NCBI GenBank assembly: GCA_019187665.1
Contig: JABARH010000013.1
Coordinates: 1-64,000, forward strand
Direction: 5' to 3'
Length of the DNA stretch: 64,000 nt
Source: Anaerolineales bacterium
GTDB taxonomy: Bacteria; Chloroflexota; Anaerolineae; Anaerolineales; Villigracilaceae
This document shows, in pieces, positions 17,509 to 26,762 of the stretch (its first letter is position 1; the number at the start of each line of letters is the position of its first letter). The notes below the pieces were generated by a model. It was not told the DNA's origin. It did no database searches and saw nothing but the letters and a program-made list of their open reading frames with translations. A program made the position numbers and the translations under genes.

Positions 17509-19596
17509 ATGCACCTAAGCGAAACAATTTCCTCTGGATTTCTCTTCCTTGCCCCGTGGCTGGTGTTCCTGCCGCTAATCGGCCTGCTGGTCAACATTGT
17601 CTTTGGCGGGAGGATGTCCGAGAATCTCGTCGGCGGGATCGCCAGCGCGTTTTCGGGCGCGGCCTTCGCGGTCTCTGTGCTGCTGGCCTACTCCGTCTCC
17701 CTCGCGCACGGCGAGACGCTGCGCTGGACTCTCGCAGAGTGGATTCACATCGGGGATGTGTCCCTCGATTGGACATTTCGCGCCGACTCTTTATCCACAA
17801 CCATGATGCTGGTCGTTTCGGGTGTCGGGACTCTCATCCACATCTACGCCATTGGATACATGCACGAAGATGTCCGCTTTAAGAACGATCCCGCGCGCTT
17901 CCGTCGTTTCTTCGTATTTCTCAACCTCTTCATCGCGGCCATGATGATCCTCGTCAGCGGCGACTCGTATTTGATGCTCTTCGTCGGCTGGGAGGGCGTG
18001 GGCCTCTGCTCGTTCCTGCTGATCGGCTTCTGGTACGAAATGGACACGCTGGCGCGCCCCTCGTGGTCGAATTCAAAGGCGGCGGTCAAGGCCTTTGTCG
18101 CCAACCGCGTCGGCGATTTTGGTTTTCTCATCGCGAGTTTCATCATGTTCTGGGCCTTTGGCAGTTTTCAATTCGACGCGGTCTTTGCCAAAGCCCCCGA
18201 AATTCAAACGGGCGTCATCCTTGCGATCACTTTGTTTTTCCTGGTCGGCGTGGCGGGCAAGTCGGCGCAGATTCCGCTTTACGTCTGGCTGCCCGACGCG
18301 ATGGCGGGACCGACTCCCGTCTCGGCGCTAATCCACGCCGCGACGATGGTGACCGCGGGCGTCTATCTTGTCACGCGTTCGGCGCCGTTGTACTCGTCCG
18401 TTCCCGAAGCGCAGAATATCGTCGCGCTGGTGGGAGCGGTCACCGCGCTCTTCGCCGCCACGATCGCCGTCGGTCAATATGACATCAAAAAAGTCCTGGC
18501 CTACTCAACCATCTCCCAACTCGGATTCATGGTTGCGGCGGTGGGCATGGGCGCGTACGTGGCAGGGATGTTCCATCTCGTAACGCACGCCTTTTTCAAA
18601 GCGCTGCTCTTTCTTGCGGCAGGCTCGGTCATCCTTGGCATGGAACGCGGCCATCATCATTTGGCGCATGGGCATGGCGGCCATCACGGCGAAACATTCG
18701 ACCCAGGCGACATGCGCAACATGGGCGGGCTGCGCAAGACCATGCCCGTCACCTTCTGGGTCTACATGATCGGCACGCTCGCGCTGGCAGGCATCGCCCC
18801 CTTCGCGGGATTCTGGTCGAAGGATGAAATTCTGCTCGACGCCAGTCATCATTCGCAAGCCGTCTACTGGTTGTTAACCATCGCCGCATTCTGCACCGCC
18901 TTTTACATGGGCAGGCAAATTTGGATGGTCTTCTTCGGCGAGGCGCGTCACGAAGCCGCGGCGCACGCAGAGGAAAGCCCCAAAGTGATGACCGTCCCGT
19001 TGATGATCCTGGCCGCGCTCTCGCTCCTGGGCGGCGCGCTCAACCTGCCGTTCGACGGCTTCCACAACCTCGGTCACTGGCTCGGACACACCCTCGGCGA
19101 AGTGGAAGCGCTTGGATTAAATCTGCAAGTCGCAGGCATTTCAACCGCCCTTGCATTGCTTGCCATTTTGATCTCGTGGCTGATCTATGGAAGAAAACCA
19201 TTGGCAAAGAATCAATCCGACCCACTCGAATCGTTCGGCCTCCTTTTCAAAGGCATGAACCGCAAATGGTGGGTGGACGAACTGTACCAGTTTCTCGTCA
19301 TCACGCCCTACGTCAAAATTTCGCATTTCCTCGCCGACGTGATAGACTGGCGCTTCTGGCATGACTGGTTCCACGAAACAGTCCTCCTGGGAGCGTATAA
19401 CTGGGCCAGCGCCATCGGCTTGAACGTCTACGCCGACCAAAAGGGAATTGACGCCTTCGCCAACTGGCTGGGCGCCGCGACCCAACGGCTCTCGGCGGCC
19501 ACGCGCAAAGTCCAGAATGGATTCGTGCGTTCGTACGCGCTGTCGGTGTTTCTGGGCGTCGTCGTTATTCTTGGATATTTACTTCTCAAACCTTAA
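17509..19596 (+). CDS. nuoL: NADH-quinone oxidoreductase subunit L
   Basis: This distal proton-pumping antiporter-like subunit (695 residues) has multiple transmembrane helices and the HAATMVTAGVYLVTRSAPL motif. A His-rich loop (HHHLAHGHGGHHGE) lies at about residues 384-397. The long C-terminal lateral-helix region is present. GGAGAAACGT before the ATG supplies the ribosome site. Confidence 0.96.
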   Translation: MHLSETISSGFLFLAPWLVFLPLIGLLVNIVFGGRMSENLVGGIASAFSGAAFAVSVLLAYSVSLAHGETLRWTLAEWIHIGDVSLDWTFRADSLSTTMMLVVSGVGTLIHIYAIGYMHEDVRFKNDPARFRRFFVFLNLFIAAMMILVSGDSYLMLFVGWEGVGLCSFLLIGFWYEMDTLARPSWSNSKAAVKAFVANRVGDFGFLIASFIMFWAFGSFQFDAVFAKAPEIQTGVILAITLFFLVGVAGKSAQIPLYVWLPDAMAGPTPVSALIHAATMVTAGVYLVTRSAPLYSSVPEAQNIVALVGAVTALFAATIAVGQYDIKKVLAYSTISQLGFMVAAVGMGAYVAGMFHLVTHAFFKALLFLAAGSVILGMERGHHHLAHGHGGHHGETFDPGDMRNMGGLRKTMPVTFWVYMIGTLALAGIAPFAGFWSKDEILLDASHHSQAVYWLLTIAAFCTAFYMGRQIWMVFFGEARHEAAAHAEESPKVMTVPLMILAALSLLGGALNLPFDGFHNLGHWLGHTLGEVEALGLNLQVAGISTALALLAILISWLIYGRKPLAKNQSDPLESFGLLFKGMNRKWWVDELYQFLVITPYVKISHFLADVIDWRFWHDWFHETVLLGAYNWASAIGLNVYADQKGIDAFANWLGAATQRLSAATRKVQNGFVRSYALSVFLGVVVILGYLLLKP

Positions 19597-19602
19597 GTCA
19601 AT

Positions 19603-19660
19603 GGTCTAAAGTCAAAGATCAGTCGCCCGACCTTTGACCTGCGACTTTCGACCCGCGACC
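19603..19660. repeat. GTCAAAG/GACCTTTGAC-type foldback repeat between nuoL and nuoM
   Basis: The sequence carries AAAGTCAAAGATCAGTCG followed by GACCTTTGACC, GACTTTCGACC and GACCCG. It belongs to the same word family as the repeat in glyQS at 2898-2957. Confidence 0.6.
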
Positions 19661-19674
19661 CGATGAGGCAAAAC

Positions 19675-21225
19675 ATGAATTTTTTCACCGAACCCCTGAC
19701 CCTGCTGACTTTCTTCCCGCTCCTGGGCGTGTTGCTCTTGCTCTTTATCCCAGGCGGACAAAAGAACGCCCTGCGCTGGACGGCGCTCGCCGTCAGCCTG
19801 ATCACGTTCGTGATTTCGTTGTGGGTCTTTTTCCTCAGCGGACTCTACGACGCCTCGAACCCCGACCTGCAACTGGTCGCGCGCCATCCGTGGATCCAGG
19901 TCGCGGGCTGGAACATCGAATACCACCTCGCGGCAGACGGACTCTCCATCCTGCTCATCCTGCTGACCACCCTTCTCACCCCGATCTCGATCCTCTCCAC
20001 CTGGACGGCGGTGGAAGAGCGCGTCAAGGAATTCATGGTCTTCTTCCTGCTGCTCGAGACGGGCATGTTGGGCGTCTTCGTCGCGCAGGACCTCTTCCTC
20101 TTCTACATCTTCTGGGAATTCACCCTCGTCCCGATGTATTTTCTGATCGGCATCTGGGGCGGGCCGCGCCGCATCTACGCCGCGCTCAAATTTTTCCTGT
20201 ACACGATGGCTGGCTCCATCCTGATGCTGCTCGCCATTCTGTGGCTCGGCATTCAGGGCGGAACCTTCTCTGTGCCGCAGTTGATCGAACAGGGCGGCAT
20301 CCCCGCCAATATTCAATGGTGGCTCTTCATCGCCTTTGCCGCCGCGTTCGCCATCAAAGTGCCGATGTGGCCGCTCCATTCGTGGCTGCCCGACGCGCAC
20401 GTGGAAGCGCCGACGGCTGGCTCGGTCATCCTGGCAGGCGTCCTCTTGAAACTGGGAACCTACGGCTTCGTGCGCTTTAACATTCCGCTCTTCCCCGAAG
20501 CGACTCTCAAAGCCGCCCCGTGGATCGCCCTGCTCGCCACCATCGGCATCATCTACGGCGCAGCCGTCTCGTACGCGCAGACCGACATCAAGAAACTGGT
20601 CGCCTATTCGTCGGTCAGTCACCTCGGCTTCGTCATGCTGGGCCTCTTCGCGTTGAATCCCGAAGGCCTCGCGGGCGCGATCCTGCAAATGATCAATCAC
20701 GGCATCAGCACAGGCGCGTTGTTCCTGCTCGTCGGCATGATCTACGAACAGACGCACACGCGCGAATTCAAGGTCTACGGCGGCTTGTGGAAACTGATGC
20801 CCGTCTTCGGCACGCTCTATCTGATCGTCTCGCTCTCCTCAATGGGACTGCCAGGCCTGAACGGCTTCGTCGGCGAGTTCACCATCCTGCTCGGCGCCTG
20901 GGGCGCGGGGCAGAGCGGCGTGTTCTATTGGGGCGGCGTCTGGTTCGCGGCCATCTCCGCGCTGGGCGTCATCATGGCCGCCATCTACATTTTGTACATG
21001 TTCCAAAAAATGTTCATGGGGCCGCAGGGCGAAGTAGTAGACGAAGTGAAGAAACACGGACACAGCCTGCGCGACCTGAACTGGCGCGAGATCGCCGTCA
21101 TCGCCCCGCTCATCCTCCTCATCTTCTGGATCGGCCTCTACCCCGCGCCCTTCTTCGACTTGATGGCGCCCTCCGTCAATAAACTCGCCGAAACCTTCTC
21201 CGCCGCCGCGCTGGCGCTGCGATAA
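19675..21225 (+). CDS. nuoM: NADH-quinone oxidoreductase subunit M
   Basis: This antiporter-like proton-pumping subunit (516 residues) has multiple helices and the conserved HSWLPDAHVEAPTAGSVIL segment. The ATG at 19675 (MNFFTEPLTLL) is chosen over 19663 because GAGG at 19665-19668 sits 6 nt upstream, an ideal ribosome site. Confidence 0.95.
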   Translation: MNFFTEPLTLLTFFPLLGVLLLLFIPGGQKNALRWTALAVSLITFVISLWVFFLSGLYDASNPDLQLVARHPWIQVAGWNIEYHLAADGLSILLILLTTLLTPISILSTWTAVEERVKEFMVFFLLLETGMLGVFVAQDLFLFYIFWEFTLVPMYFLIGIWGGPRRIYAALKFFLYTMAGSILMLLAILWLGIQGGTFSVPQLIEQGGIPANIQWWLFIAFAAAFAIKVPMWPLHSWLPDAHVEAPTAGSVILAGVLLKLGTYGFVRFNIPLFPEATLKAAPWIALLATIGIIYGAAVSYAQTDIKKLVAYSSVSHLGFVMLGLFALNPEGLAGAILQMINHGISTGALFLLVGMIYEQTHTREFKVYGGLWKLMPVFGTLYLIVSLSSMGLPGLNGFVGEFTILLGAWGAGQSGVFYWGGVWFAAISALGVIMAAIYILYMFQKMFMGPQGEVVDEVKKHGHSLRDLNWREIAVIAPLILLIFWIGLYPAPFFDLMAPSVNKLAETFSAAALALR

Positions 21226-21301
21226 TCATAATACCGCGACCTTTACGCTGTCATTGGCTGTAAGATAACCCTGCGCGATTACCCGAAGAAACGAAAACGC
21301 T

Positions 21302-22735
21302 ATGCCCCAACCTCAAGACTACCAAACTCTCCTCCCCGTCATCGTTCTCGCCGTCTGGGCCTGCGCGCTCCTGCTCCTCGATAGTTTCCTCATCCAGCGC
21401 AAAGGCCTCACGGCCTGCCTCGCGGCCGCGGGACTCGCCATTACGCTCGGCCTGACCCTCTCGCAGATCGGCCGCTCCTCCTCAGGCTTCAGCGGCATGG
21501 TCGTCCTGGACGGATTCTCCACCTTCATCAACGCTTTGCAGCTCGTCAGCGGTTTGCTCGGCGTCGCGCTGGCCTACGCGTATGTCAAACGCATGGGCAT
21601 CGAGCGCGGCGAATACTACACCCTGCTCCTCTTCAGCGTCGTCGGCATGATGCTCATGGCGCAAGCCACCGACCTCATCGTGGTTTTCATTGCCCTCGAA
21701 ATGCTTTCCATCCCGCTCTATGTTCTGGCGGCCTTCAACCGCACGCAAGCCGCCTCCGAAGAAGCGGGACTCAAATACTTCCTGCTCGGCGCGTTCTCAA
21801 CGGGATTCCTCGTCTACGGAATCACCCTGGTCTACGGCGCGACCGCCTCCACGAATCTCTCTGCCATCTTCGCCGCCGCCTCCTCGACCTCGAACCTGCT
21901 CCTGACCATCGGCGCGGCCCTCATCCTCGTCGGATTCGGCTTTAAGGTTGCGGTCGTCCCCTTCCACATGTGGACTCCCGACGTCTACCAGGGCGCGCCG
22001 ACGGCGGTCACTGGCTTCATGTCCTCGGGCGCGAAGATCGCGGGCTTCGCCGCCCTGCTGCGCGTCTTCGCGACGGCCTTCCCCGCCATTGCCGCCGACA
22101 TGACCGACATCCTGTGGGCGCTCGCGGCTGTGACGATGATCCTCGGCAACCTCGTCGCCATCTCACAGACCGACATCAAACGCATGTTGGCCTACTCCAG
22201 CATCGCGCACGCGGGATACATTCTGATGGCCTTCGTGCCATACGGCAACCCCGCCGTCGCGCCTGTCTCCATCGCGGCGGGACTCTTCTATCTCGCCGCG
22301 TACGTGATTACCAACTTCGGCGCGTGGGGTGTGGTCATCGCCCTCGAACAACCCGACGGCAAAGGCCTGCAAATCTCCGATTACTCTGGCCTGTTCTGGC
22401 GCAAGCGCGGACTGGCCGTCGCCATGACCGTCTTCATGCTTTCGCTGATCGGCTTCCCGCCCACTATCGGCATGGTCGGAAAATTCTATCTCTTCCGCGC
22501 CATCATAGACGGAGGCTTCACTGGCCTCGCCATCATCGGCGTGATCGCTTCGCTCGTCTCGGCCTTCTACTATTTGCGCGTCGTCGTCAACATGTTCATG
22601 CGAGAAGGCGAACAAAAGATCGAGCGCGAATTCTGGCTCGACCTGACCTGGGGCGCGGCCGCGTTCCTGACTGTGGCTATCAGCCTTGCGCCTGGGTGGT
22701 TGTTTTATCTTGCCAGCGCGGCTGGGTTGCGATAA
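21302..22735 (+). CDS. nuoN: NADH-quinone oxidoreductase subunit N
   Basis: This antiporter-like subunit (477 residues) is the last gene of the operon. It contains FKVAVVPFHMWTPDVYQGAP and the QTDIKRMLAYSSIAHAGY helix typical of NuoN. A strong terminator follows 8 nt after the stop, and the next gene is convergent. Confidence 0.96.
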   Translation: MPQPQDYQTLLPVIVLAVWACALLLLDSFLIQRKGLTACLAAAGLAITLGLTLSQIGRSSSGFSGMVVLDGFSTFINALQLVSGLLGVALAYAYVKRMGIERGEYYTLLLFSVVGMMLMAQATDLIVVFIALEMLSIPLYVLAAFNRTQAASEEAGLKYFLLGAFSTGFLVYGITLVYGATASTNLSAIFAAASSTSNLLLTIGAALILVGFGFKVAVVPFHMWTPDVYQGAPTAVTGFMSSGAKIAGFAALLRVFATAFPAIAADMTDILWALAAVTMILGNLVAISQTDIKRMLAYSSIAHAGYILMAFVPYGNPAVAPVSIAAGLFYLAAYVITNFGAWGVVIALEQPDGKGLQISDYSGLFWRKRGLAVAMTVFMLSLIGFPPTIGMVGKFYLFRAIIDGGFTGLAIIGVIASLVSAFYYLRVVVNMFMREGEQKIEREFWLDLTWGAAAFLTVAISLAPGWLFYLASAAGLR

Positions 22736-22743
22736 AGGTTTAC

Positions 22744-22773
22744 AAAAAAGCCCCGACATTGCGGGGCTTTTTT
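22744..22773 (+). terminator. Intrinsic terminator of the nuo operon
   Basis: GCCCCG (22750-22755) and CGGGGC (22762-22767) form a short GC stem with a 6-nt loop. It is preceded by A6 and followed by T6, so it could act in both directions and also end the convergent OsmC-like gene. Confidence 0.9.
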
Positions 22774-22878
22774 GTTCAGGTTTTCCTCCAGGCCCTGCGA
22801 AGCGCTCCCGCGGGGATGGACACTGCCGTTCATCGGTGGAGGTCGAGCCGTTTCACCTGTCTTTTGCGTACGATAGGA

Positions 22879-23283
22879 TCAGGCCGTCTCGATTTCCTTC
22901 GTCACGATCTCGAATAAGGGCGGTTGTTCGAGGGTCTTCTTCACCTTGCACAGGTCCGCTGAACGGATGAGCGCGTCGCGATAGTGTTTTGGAAAGCGGG
23001 GCGGGACTTGAATCTCCAGTTCGATCCTGTCCGTCATGCCGCTCACCGGGTTGAAGTGATTGCGCTGGAGGATTCGAATCCCCTCAGTGGGAAGACCGCG
23101 CTGACGGCAAAAGCCGAGGATGTAGATGCCCGCGCAAGTTCCGATCGAAGCGAGAAAAACTTCAAAGGGCGTGGGCGCGGAATCCGCTCCGCCGCCCCCG
23201 GCAGGTTGGTCGGTGGCGAGGCGGTGACCGCGGAAGTGTGCGTCCACCCGCGCGCCTCCGGGGAAGTCAATGATCATTTCCAT
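22879..23283 (-). CDS. OsmC/Ohr-family peroxide-stress protein
   Basis: This 134-residue protein has the OsmC-type layout: a beta-rich N-terminus (MEMIIDFPGGARVDAHFRG) and a redox-type cysteine in ASIGTCAGIYILGFC. A second cysteine sits near LCKVKKTLEQPP. Family members reduce organic hydroperoxides in the cytoplasm, but related proteins include uncharacterised thiol proteins and this copy is short. The start at 23283 is favoured over the open frame from 23328 because the sequence from MEMIID aligns with family N-termini. Confidence 0.85.
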   Translation of the reverse strand: MEMIIDFPGGARVDAHFRGHRLATDQPAGGGGADSAPTPFEVFLASIGTCAGIYILGFCRQRGLPTEGIRILQRNHFNPVSGMTDRIELEIQVPPRFPKHYRDALIRSADLCKVKKTLEQPPLFEIVTKEIETA

Positions 23284-23362
23284 GGGTATACTCCAAAAGA
23301 TTTGATGTGTTCGAAATATGTGACGCATTGCTCCGCGATAAACTTACCCAATCAGCGTATAA

Positions 23363-23455
23363 TCTCACAGAACTTACGCATAATTGGCGTTACGCCAGCA
23401 GACGCGTTAGACCTTCGGCGCGCCCTACGCAAGGTTTTGCGTACGTCCTGCCTCA
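23363..23455 (+). mobile_element. Small inverted-repeat element, copy A (83 bp) with 5-bp flanking repeat
   Basis: The element runs 23368-23450, beginning CAGAACTTACGCATAA and ending TTTTGCGTACGTCCTG; these ends are imperfect inverted repeats. The flanks TCTCA (23363-23367) and CCTCA (23451-23455) match at 4 of 5 bases, as for an old target-site duplication. A second copy is at 38519-38648. The interior holds TACGCAA/TTGCGTA and GGCGT/ACGCC hairpins. A TATAAT at 23358-23363 just outside could drive transcription through it. Confidence 0.7.
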
Positions 23456-23481
23456 TAGATTTTTTCACAAAGGAGACTTCC

Positions 23482-23838
23482 ATGACAGACAAGAAACCCG
23501 GCGATCTAATGGCGCCCCCTGCCGGCGGCTTCCTGCGCGATTTCGCCATCCGGCTTAAATTGATCGCGCGTTTGATGGGCGACCGCCGCGTCAGTTTCCT
23601 GGTCAAACTTTTGCCGGTGGCAACCCTGGCCTACCTCATCTGGCCGGTGGATGTGGTTGCCATGATTCCCGGACTCTCCGCGTTAGACGATATCGCCATT
23701 GTGTCGTTGGGCAATTATCTGTTCGTGGAACTTTGCCCGCCGGCCGTGGTAAACGAGCATTTAAAAGAACTCTCCGGCGCGTCCGATTTGGATGAGGTTG
23801 TAGACGCGGAGGTAAGAGATGTGTCTGGCGACAGGTAG
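23482..23838 (+). CDS. DUF1232 (YkvA-like) membrane protein
   Basis: This is a 118-residue protein of unknown function. The DUF1232 signature is the segment LLPVATLAYLIWPVDVVAMI followed by PGLSALDDIAIVSLG. One or two helices are hydrophobic enough to enter the membrane. The start is set by AAGGAG at about 23470, 12 nt before the ATG. The long frame from 22984 in this phase is an artefact that runs antisense to the OsmC gene. The small element just upstream forms most of the leader. Confidence 0.85.
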   Translation: MTDKKPGDLMAPPAGGFLRDFAIRLKLIARLMGDRRVSFLVKLLPVATLAYLIWPVDVVAMIPGLSALDDIAIVSLGNYLFVELCPPAVVNEHLKELSGASDLDEVVDAEVRDVSGDR

Positions 23839-24141
23839 TAGATGAGGCGGCGTGGATGCTTCTGAAATTTTTGATGACATCTATGGCGCACGACGGGAGG
23901 GATCATCGCCCTGGCCCCCGGTCCCTCTGTAACGATTGCGGATGCGGGGTTGACGATCGCAAGCAGTAGCAGGCAATTCCAAATGTTTGCTGAAGATCGA
24001 GGACGGGGAGGATCGGGTGTCGTTTGTGGCGGTGGAGCAGGGCCTCGGGCGCTTGGGCTTGGCCGTGTGTTGTGAGAAACAGACGCGGGAGATTGACCTG
24101 ATCAAACGCGATATTTGAATGATTGGGAATGAGGAACTCAC
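23839..24141. other. Non-coding stretch, nothing recognised
   Basis: This is about 300 nt between two co-oriented genes. No convincing reading frame, repeat or RNA gene was seen on either strand. Confidence 0.5.
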
Positions 24142-25782
24142 ATGGCAGACTATGACGTGATCGTGATCGGTTCGGGGGCGGGAGGGTTGACGGCGGCGGT
24201 GGCGCTGGCGCAGGCGGGCAAGAAGGTGTTGGTGTTGGAGCAACATGACCGTCCAGGCGGGTGGACACATTCGTTCACGTTGAATGGGTATCGGTTCAGC
24301 CCTGGGGTGCATTACATTGGCGACCTGCAAGAGGGCGGAGGGTTGCGTCGGATTTACGATGGGTTGGGCGTGTCGGGAGATTTGGTCTTTTGCGAACTCA
24401 ACCCCGATGGGTATGACCATATCGTGGTTGGCGATAAGCAAATAGATTTTCCCAAAGGCAAAGAGAATCTAATCGAGAGACTCAAGAGTCACTTTCCGCA
24501 CGAGGCGCAGGGGATTGACGGATACTTCACGGATTTGACAAACATGATTCGCGGGCTGCGCAATATCGGGAGATTGAACAAACCGTTGGAGGCGGCGAAA
24601 GGCGCGGGGAACGTTTTGAAGTGGTTGCGCGCGACGGGCGCGGACTTGATCAACGCGCACGTCAGCGACCCTGTGCTGCGTGGCGTGTTGGCGGGACAGT
24701 CGGGGGACCATGGTCTGCCGCCGTCGAAGGTGAGCGCGTTCATGCACGCGGGAATCACGGAGCATTATCTCGAGGGCGGATACTACCCGATGGGAGGCGC
24801 GTTCACGATCCCGCGCGCGTTCGTTCGGGCGTTGAAAAGGTCGGGCGGGCAGATCAGGCTCGGGTCACGCGTGAAGCGGATGCTCATCGAGGAGAGAAAA
24901 GTTTTGGGAGTCGAATTGGAATCGGGGGAGGAGATCCGCGCGGGAGTCGTCATCTCCAATGCCGATCCTGAAGTGACGTTCGGCAAGTTGATCGGTCGCG
25001 AGAATCTGTCGGCGAAGTTGAAGCGCAAGTTGGACGGGCTGACGTATTCGACGTCGTGCCTGAGTTTGTTTTTTGCGACGGATATGGACATGCGCGCGGC
25101 GGGACTCGACTCGGGGAATATGTGGTACTACGATCACGCGGACGTGGACAAGATTTACGCGGACGGGCTGACGGACGCGTTGCTGCGCGAGGAGACGCCG
25201 CCTGGGATGTTCCTGACGGTGACGACGTTGAAAGACCCGTCGAAGATGCACACGCACGGCGCGACAGCGGGACATCACACCTGCGAGTCGTTCGCGTTCG
25301 TGGGGCATGAGGCGTTCGAGCAGTGGGCGCACACGCGCTATGGCGCGCGTCCCGCCGACTACGAGGCGATGAAGGAAGACCTGGCGTGGCGGATGGTGCG
25401 CGGGCTGGAGAAGCGAATCCCTGGGTTGAGCAAACACATCGTTTACTGGAGTCTCGGCACGCCGCTGTCGAACGAGCATTATCTCAACGCGACGCGCGGC
25501 AATCTGTACGGGATCGAGAAGTCGCCGACGCAGGTGGGTCCGCTTGGCTTCACGGCGCGGACGGAGTTCGAGGGTTTGTTCCTGTGCGGGCAAAGCACGA
25601 CCAGTCACGGCGTGGCGGGGGTCACGGCTTCGGGAGTGGAGGCGGCGAAGGCGGTGTTGAATTGTCGGACGAGGGATTTGTTGAGGGAGGGTGGAGGGGG
25701 GATGAGGTTGTTGTCAGCGGATTCGTCAACGGATATGAAACGGATAAACGGATGGGCGGAGGAGGACGAGAGGGAAATTTAA
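24142..25782 (+). CDS. Phytoene-desaturase-like FAD-dependent oxidoreductase
   Basis: This 546-residue flavoprotein of the CrtI/retinol-saturase superfamily has an N-terminal dinucleotide-binding fold, VIVIGSGAGGLTAAVALAQ. It also has an internal FAD-domain segment, GVELESGEEIRAGVVISNAD, and a C-terminal FLCGQSTTSHGVAGVTASG motif that closes the FAD site. The family desaturates or saturates isoprenoid or lipid substrates, and the substrate here cannot be told. No carotenoid genes lie next to it. The last ~45 residues after AAKAVLN look unlike the family and may be an extension created by loss of the original stop. Confidence 0.85.
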   Translation: MADYDVIVIGSGAGGLTAAVALAQAGKKVLVLEQHDRPGGWTHSFTLNGYRFSPGVHYIGDLQEGGGLRRIYDGLGVSGDLVFCELNPDGYDHIVVGDKQIDFPKGKENLIERLKSHFPHEAQGIDGYFTDLTNMIRGLRNIGRLNKPLEAAKGAGNVLKWLRATGADLINAHVSDPVLRGVLAGQSGDHGLPPSKVSAFMHAGITEHYLEGGYYPMGGAFTIPRAFVRALKRSGGQIRLGSRVKRMLIEERKVLGVELESGEEIRAGVVISNADPEVTFGKLIGRENLSAKLKRKLDGLTYSTSCLSLFFATDMDMRAAGLDSGNMWYYDHADVDKIYADGLTDALLREETPPGMFLTVTTLKDPSKMHTHGATAGHHTCESFAFVGHEAFEQWAHTRYGARPADYEAMKEDLAWRMVRGLEKRIPGLSKHIVYWSLGTPLSNEHYLNATRGNLYGIEKSPTQVGPLGFTARTEFEGLFLCGQSTTSHGVAGVTASGVEAAKAVLNCRTRDLLREGGGGMRLLSADSSTDMKRINGWAEEDEREI

Positions 25783-26063
25783 TCGCGAAGGTTTTTTTGG
25801 ACGCGGAAAACGCGGATAAACGCGGAGAAAAAGCTAACCGCGAAGCGCACGAAGAGTGCGAAGATTTTTGGGAAGCAGATATGCGGATGGGTTCGCTTCG
25901 CGCGGCGGGGAGGTTGGTTCGGTTTCGAGGGGGTTGGTTCTGCGCTGGTAGAACGCACGGGGATACCCTAACGGGCACACGTGAATCGCCCGTGCTATTG
26001 TACGAAGTCCGTTGAAGCGGACTGGCAATTTCAGATTTCTCGAAAAGGTAAGATATTTTATAC
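25783..26063. other. Intergenic region with palindromic debris
   Basis: No gene is recognised. It starts with GACGCGGAAAACGCGG-type words also found inside the mobile element at 54273-54402. It also holds ACGGGC/GCCCGT hairpin arms near 25972-25992 and a perfect AGTCCG/CGGACT hairpin at 26006-26023. These look like degraded small repeats. Confidence 0.45.
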
Positions 26064-26120
26064 TTGACTTACTTTATGCTCTTTGGTACACTCTGGGCGA
26101 GATTTAGAAAGGAGTACCAA
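26064..26120 (+). promoter_or_regulatory. Promoter and palindromic operator of the toxin-antitoxin pair
   Basis: TTGACT (26064-26069) and TACACT (26087-26092) have a 17-nt spacer. TTGGTAC (26084-26090), overlapping the -10, and GTACCAA (26114-26120), directly before the antitoxin ATG, form an inverted repeat. Antitoxins of this type usually repress their own operon from such palindromes. Confidence 0.7.
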
Positions 26121-26351
26121 ATGGAAACCGTTGCCACATCTAAAGGACAAGTGGTTATCCCTTCCAAGATTCGGCGAAAATTGGGAATCGAGGAAGGGAC
26201 TTATATCCAGATTGACCTGGACGAGATAAACAAGAGAATTATCCTAACGCCGATCACGAGGGAATATGTCCACAGCCTGCGCGGAAAATACAAAGGCAAA
26301 GGCTTGATGAAAGCATTGATGGCTGAAAAGAAACGGGAAAAGGAGTACTAA
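26121..26351 (+). CDS. AbrB/SpoVT-type antitoxin
   Basis: This 76-residue protein has a swapped-hairpin AbrB DNA-binding domain at its N-terminus (VATSKGQVVIPSKIRRKLGI). The Lys/Arg-rich C-terminal tail probably binds the toxin. AAAGGAG at 26108-26114 sets the ATG at 26121. The stop is immediately followed by the PIN-toxin ATG, so the two are co-translated. By family precedent it neutralises the toxin and represses the promoter through the palindrome. Confidence 0.9.
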   Translation: METVATSKGQVVIPSKIRRKLGIEEGTYIQIDLDEINKRIILTPITREYVHSLRGKYKGKGLMKALMAEKKREKEY

Positions 26352-26762
26352 ATGACACGCAAAGCCAAAGCCCTTGTATTGGACACATGGGCAGTGATCG
26401 CCTATCTTGAAGATGAGCCGTCCGCCCAAGAGATCGCCGACCTGATCGCCAGCGCACATGAGGAGGGACTTCCTGTTTACATGACAGTCGTGAACGTTGG
26501 CGAAGTTTGGTACACCATCGCTCGTGAAGTCTCCGAGGAGGATGCCAATAGCAGTGTCAAAGAACTGCGCGACCTGCGAATTCAATTTGAAAATGTGGAT
26601 TGGGAGCTCACGCAGGAAGCCGCGCGGTTCAAGTCACAGAATAAGATGTCTTATGCAGACGCTTTTGCCGCAGCGCTGTCGAAAGTCAAGAAGGCGGATT
26701 TAGTGACAGGGGATAAGCAATTCAAGCCGTTGGAAGAGCAGATCAAGATTCAATGGGTGTAA
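26352..26762 (+). CDS. vapC: PIN-domain toxin (VapC-like ribonuclease)
   Basis: This 136-residue protein has the PIN acidic residues: Asp in LVLDTWAVIAYLEDE near the N-terminus, Glu in NVGEVWY, Asp in SYADAFAAAL, and Asp in LVTGDKQF. VapC toxins are Mg-dependent ribonucleases that cleave tRNA or rRNA; the target of this one is unknown. It starts directly after the antitoxin stop. All catalytic acids appear intact. Confidence 0.88.
   Translation: MTRKAKALVLDTWAVIAYLEDEPSAQEIADLIASAHEEGLPVYMTVVNVGEVWYTIAREVSEEDANSSVKELRDLRIQFENVDWELTQEAARFKSQNKMSYADAFAAALSKVKKADLVTGDKQFKPLEEQIKIQWV

Noticed and set aside
23358-23480. A riboswitch in the leader of the DUF1232 gene
   Set aside because: The structured leader is an inverted-repeat element with a near-perfect 5-bp flank duplication and a second copy before an unrelated gene; no known riboswitch motif was recognised.
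22984-23481. Long N-terminal extension of the DUF1232 protein
   Set aside because: The upstream frame is antisense to the OsmC-like gene and crosses a small mobile element; a good ribosome site marks the start at 23482.
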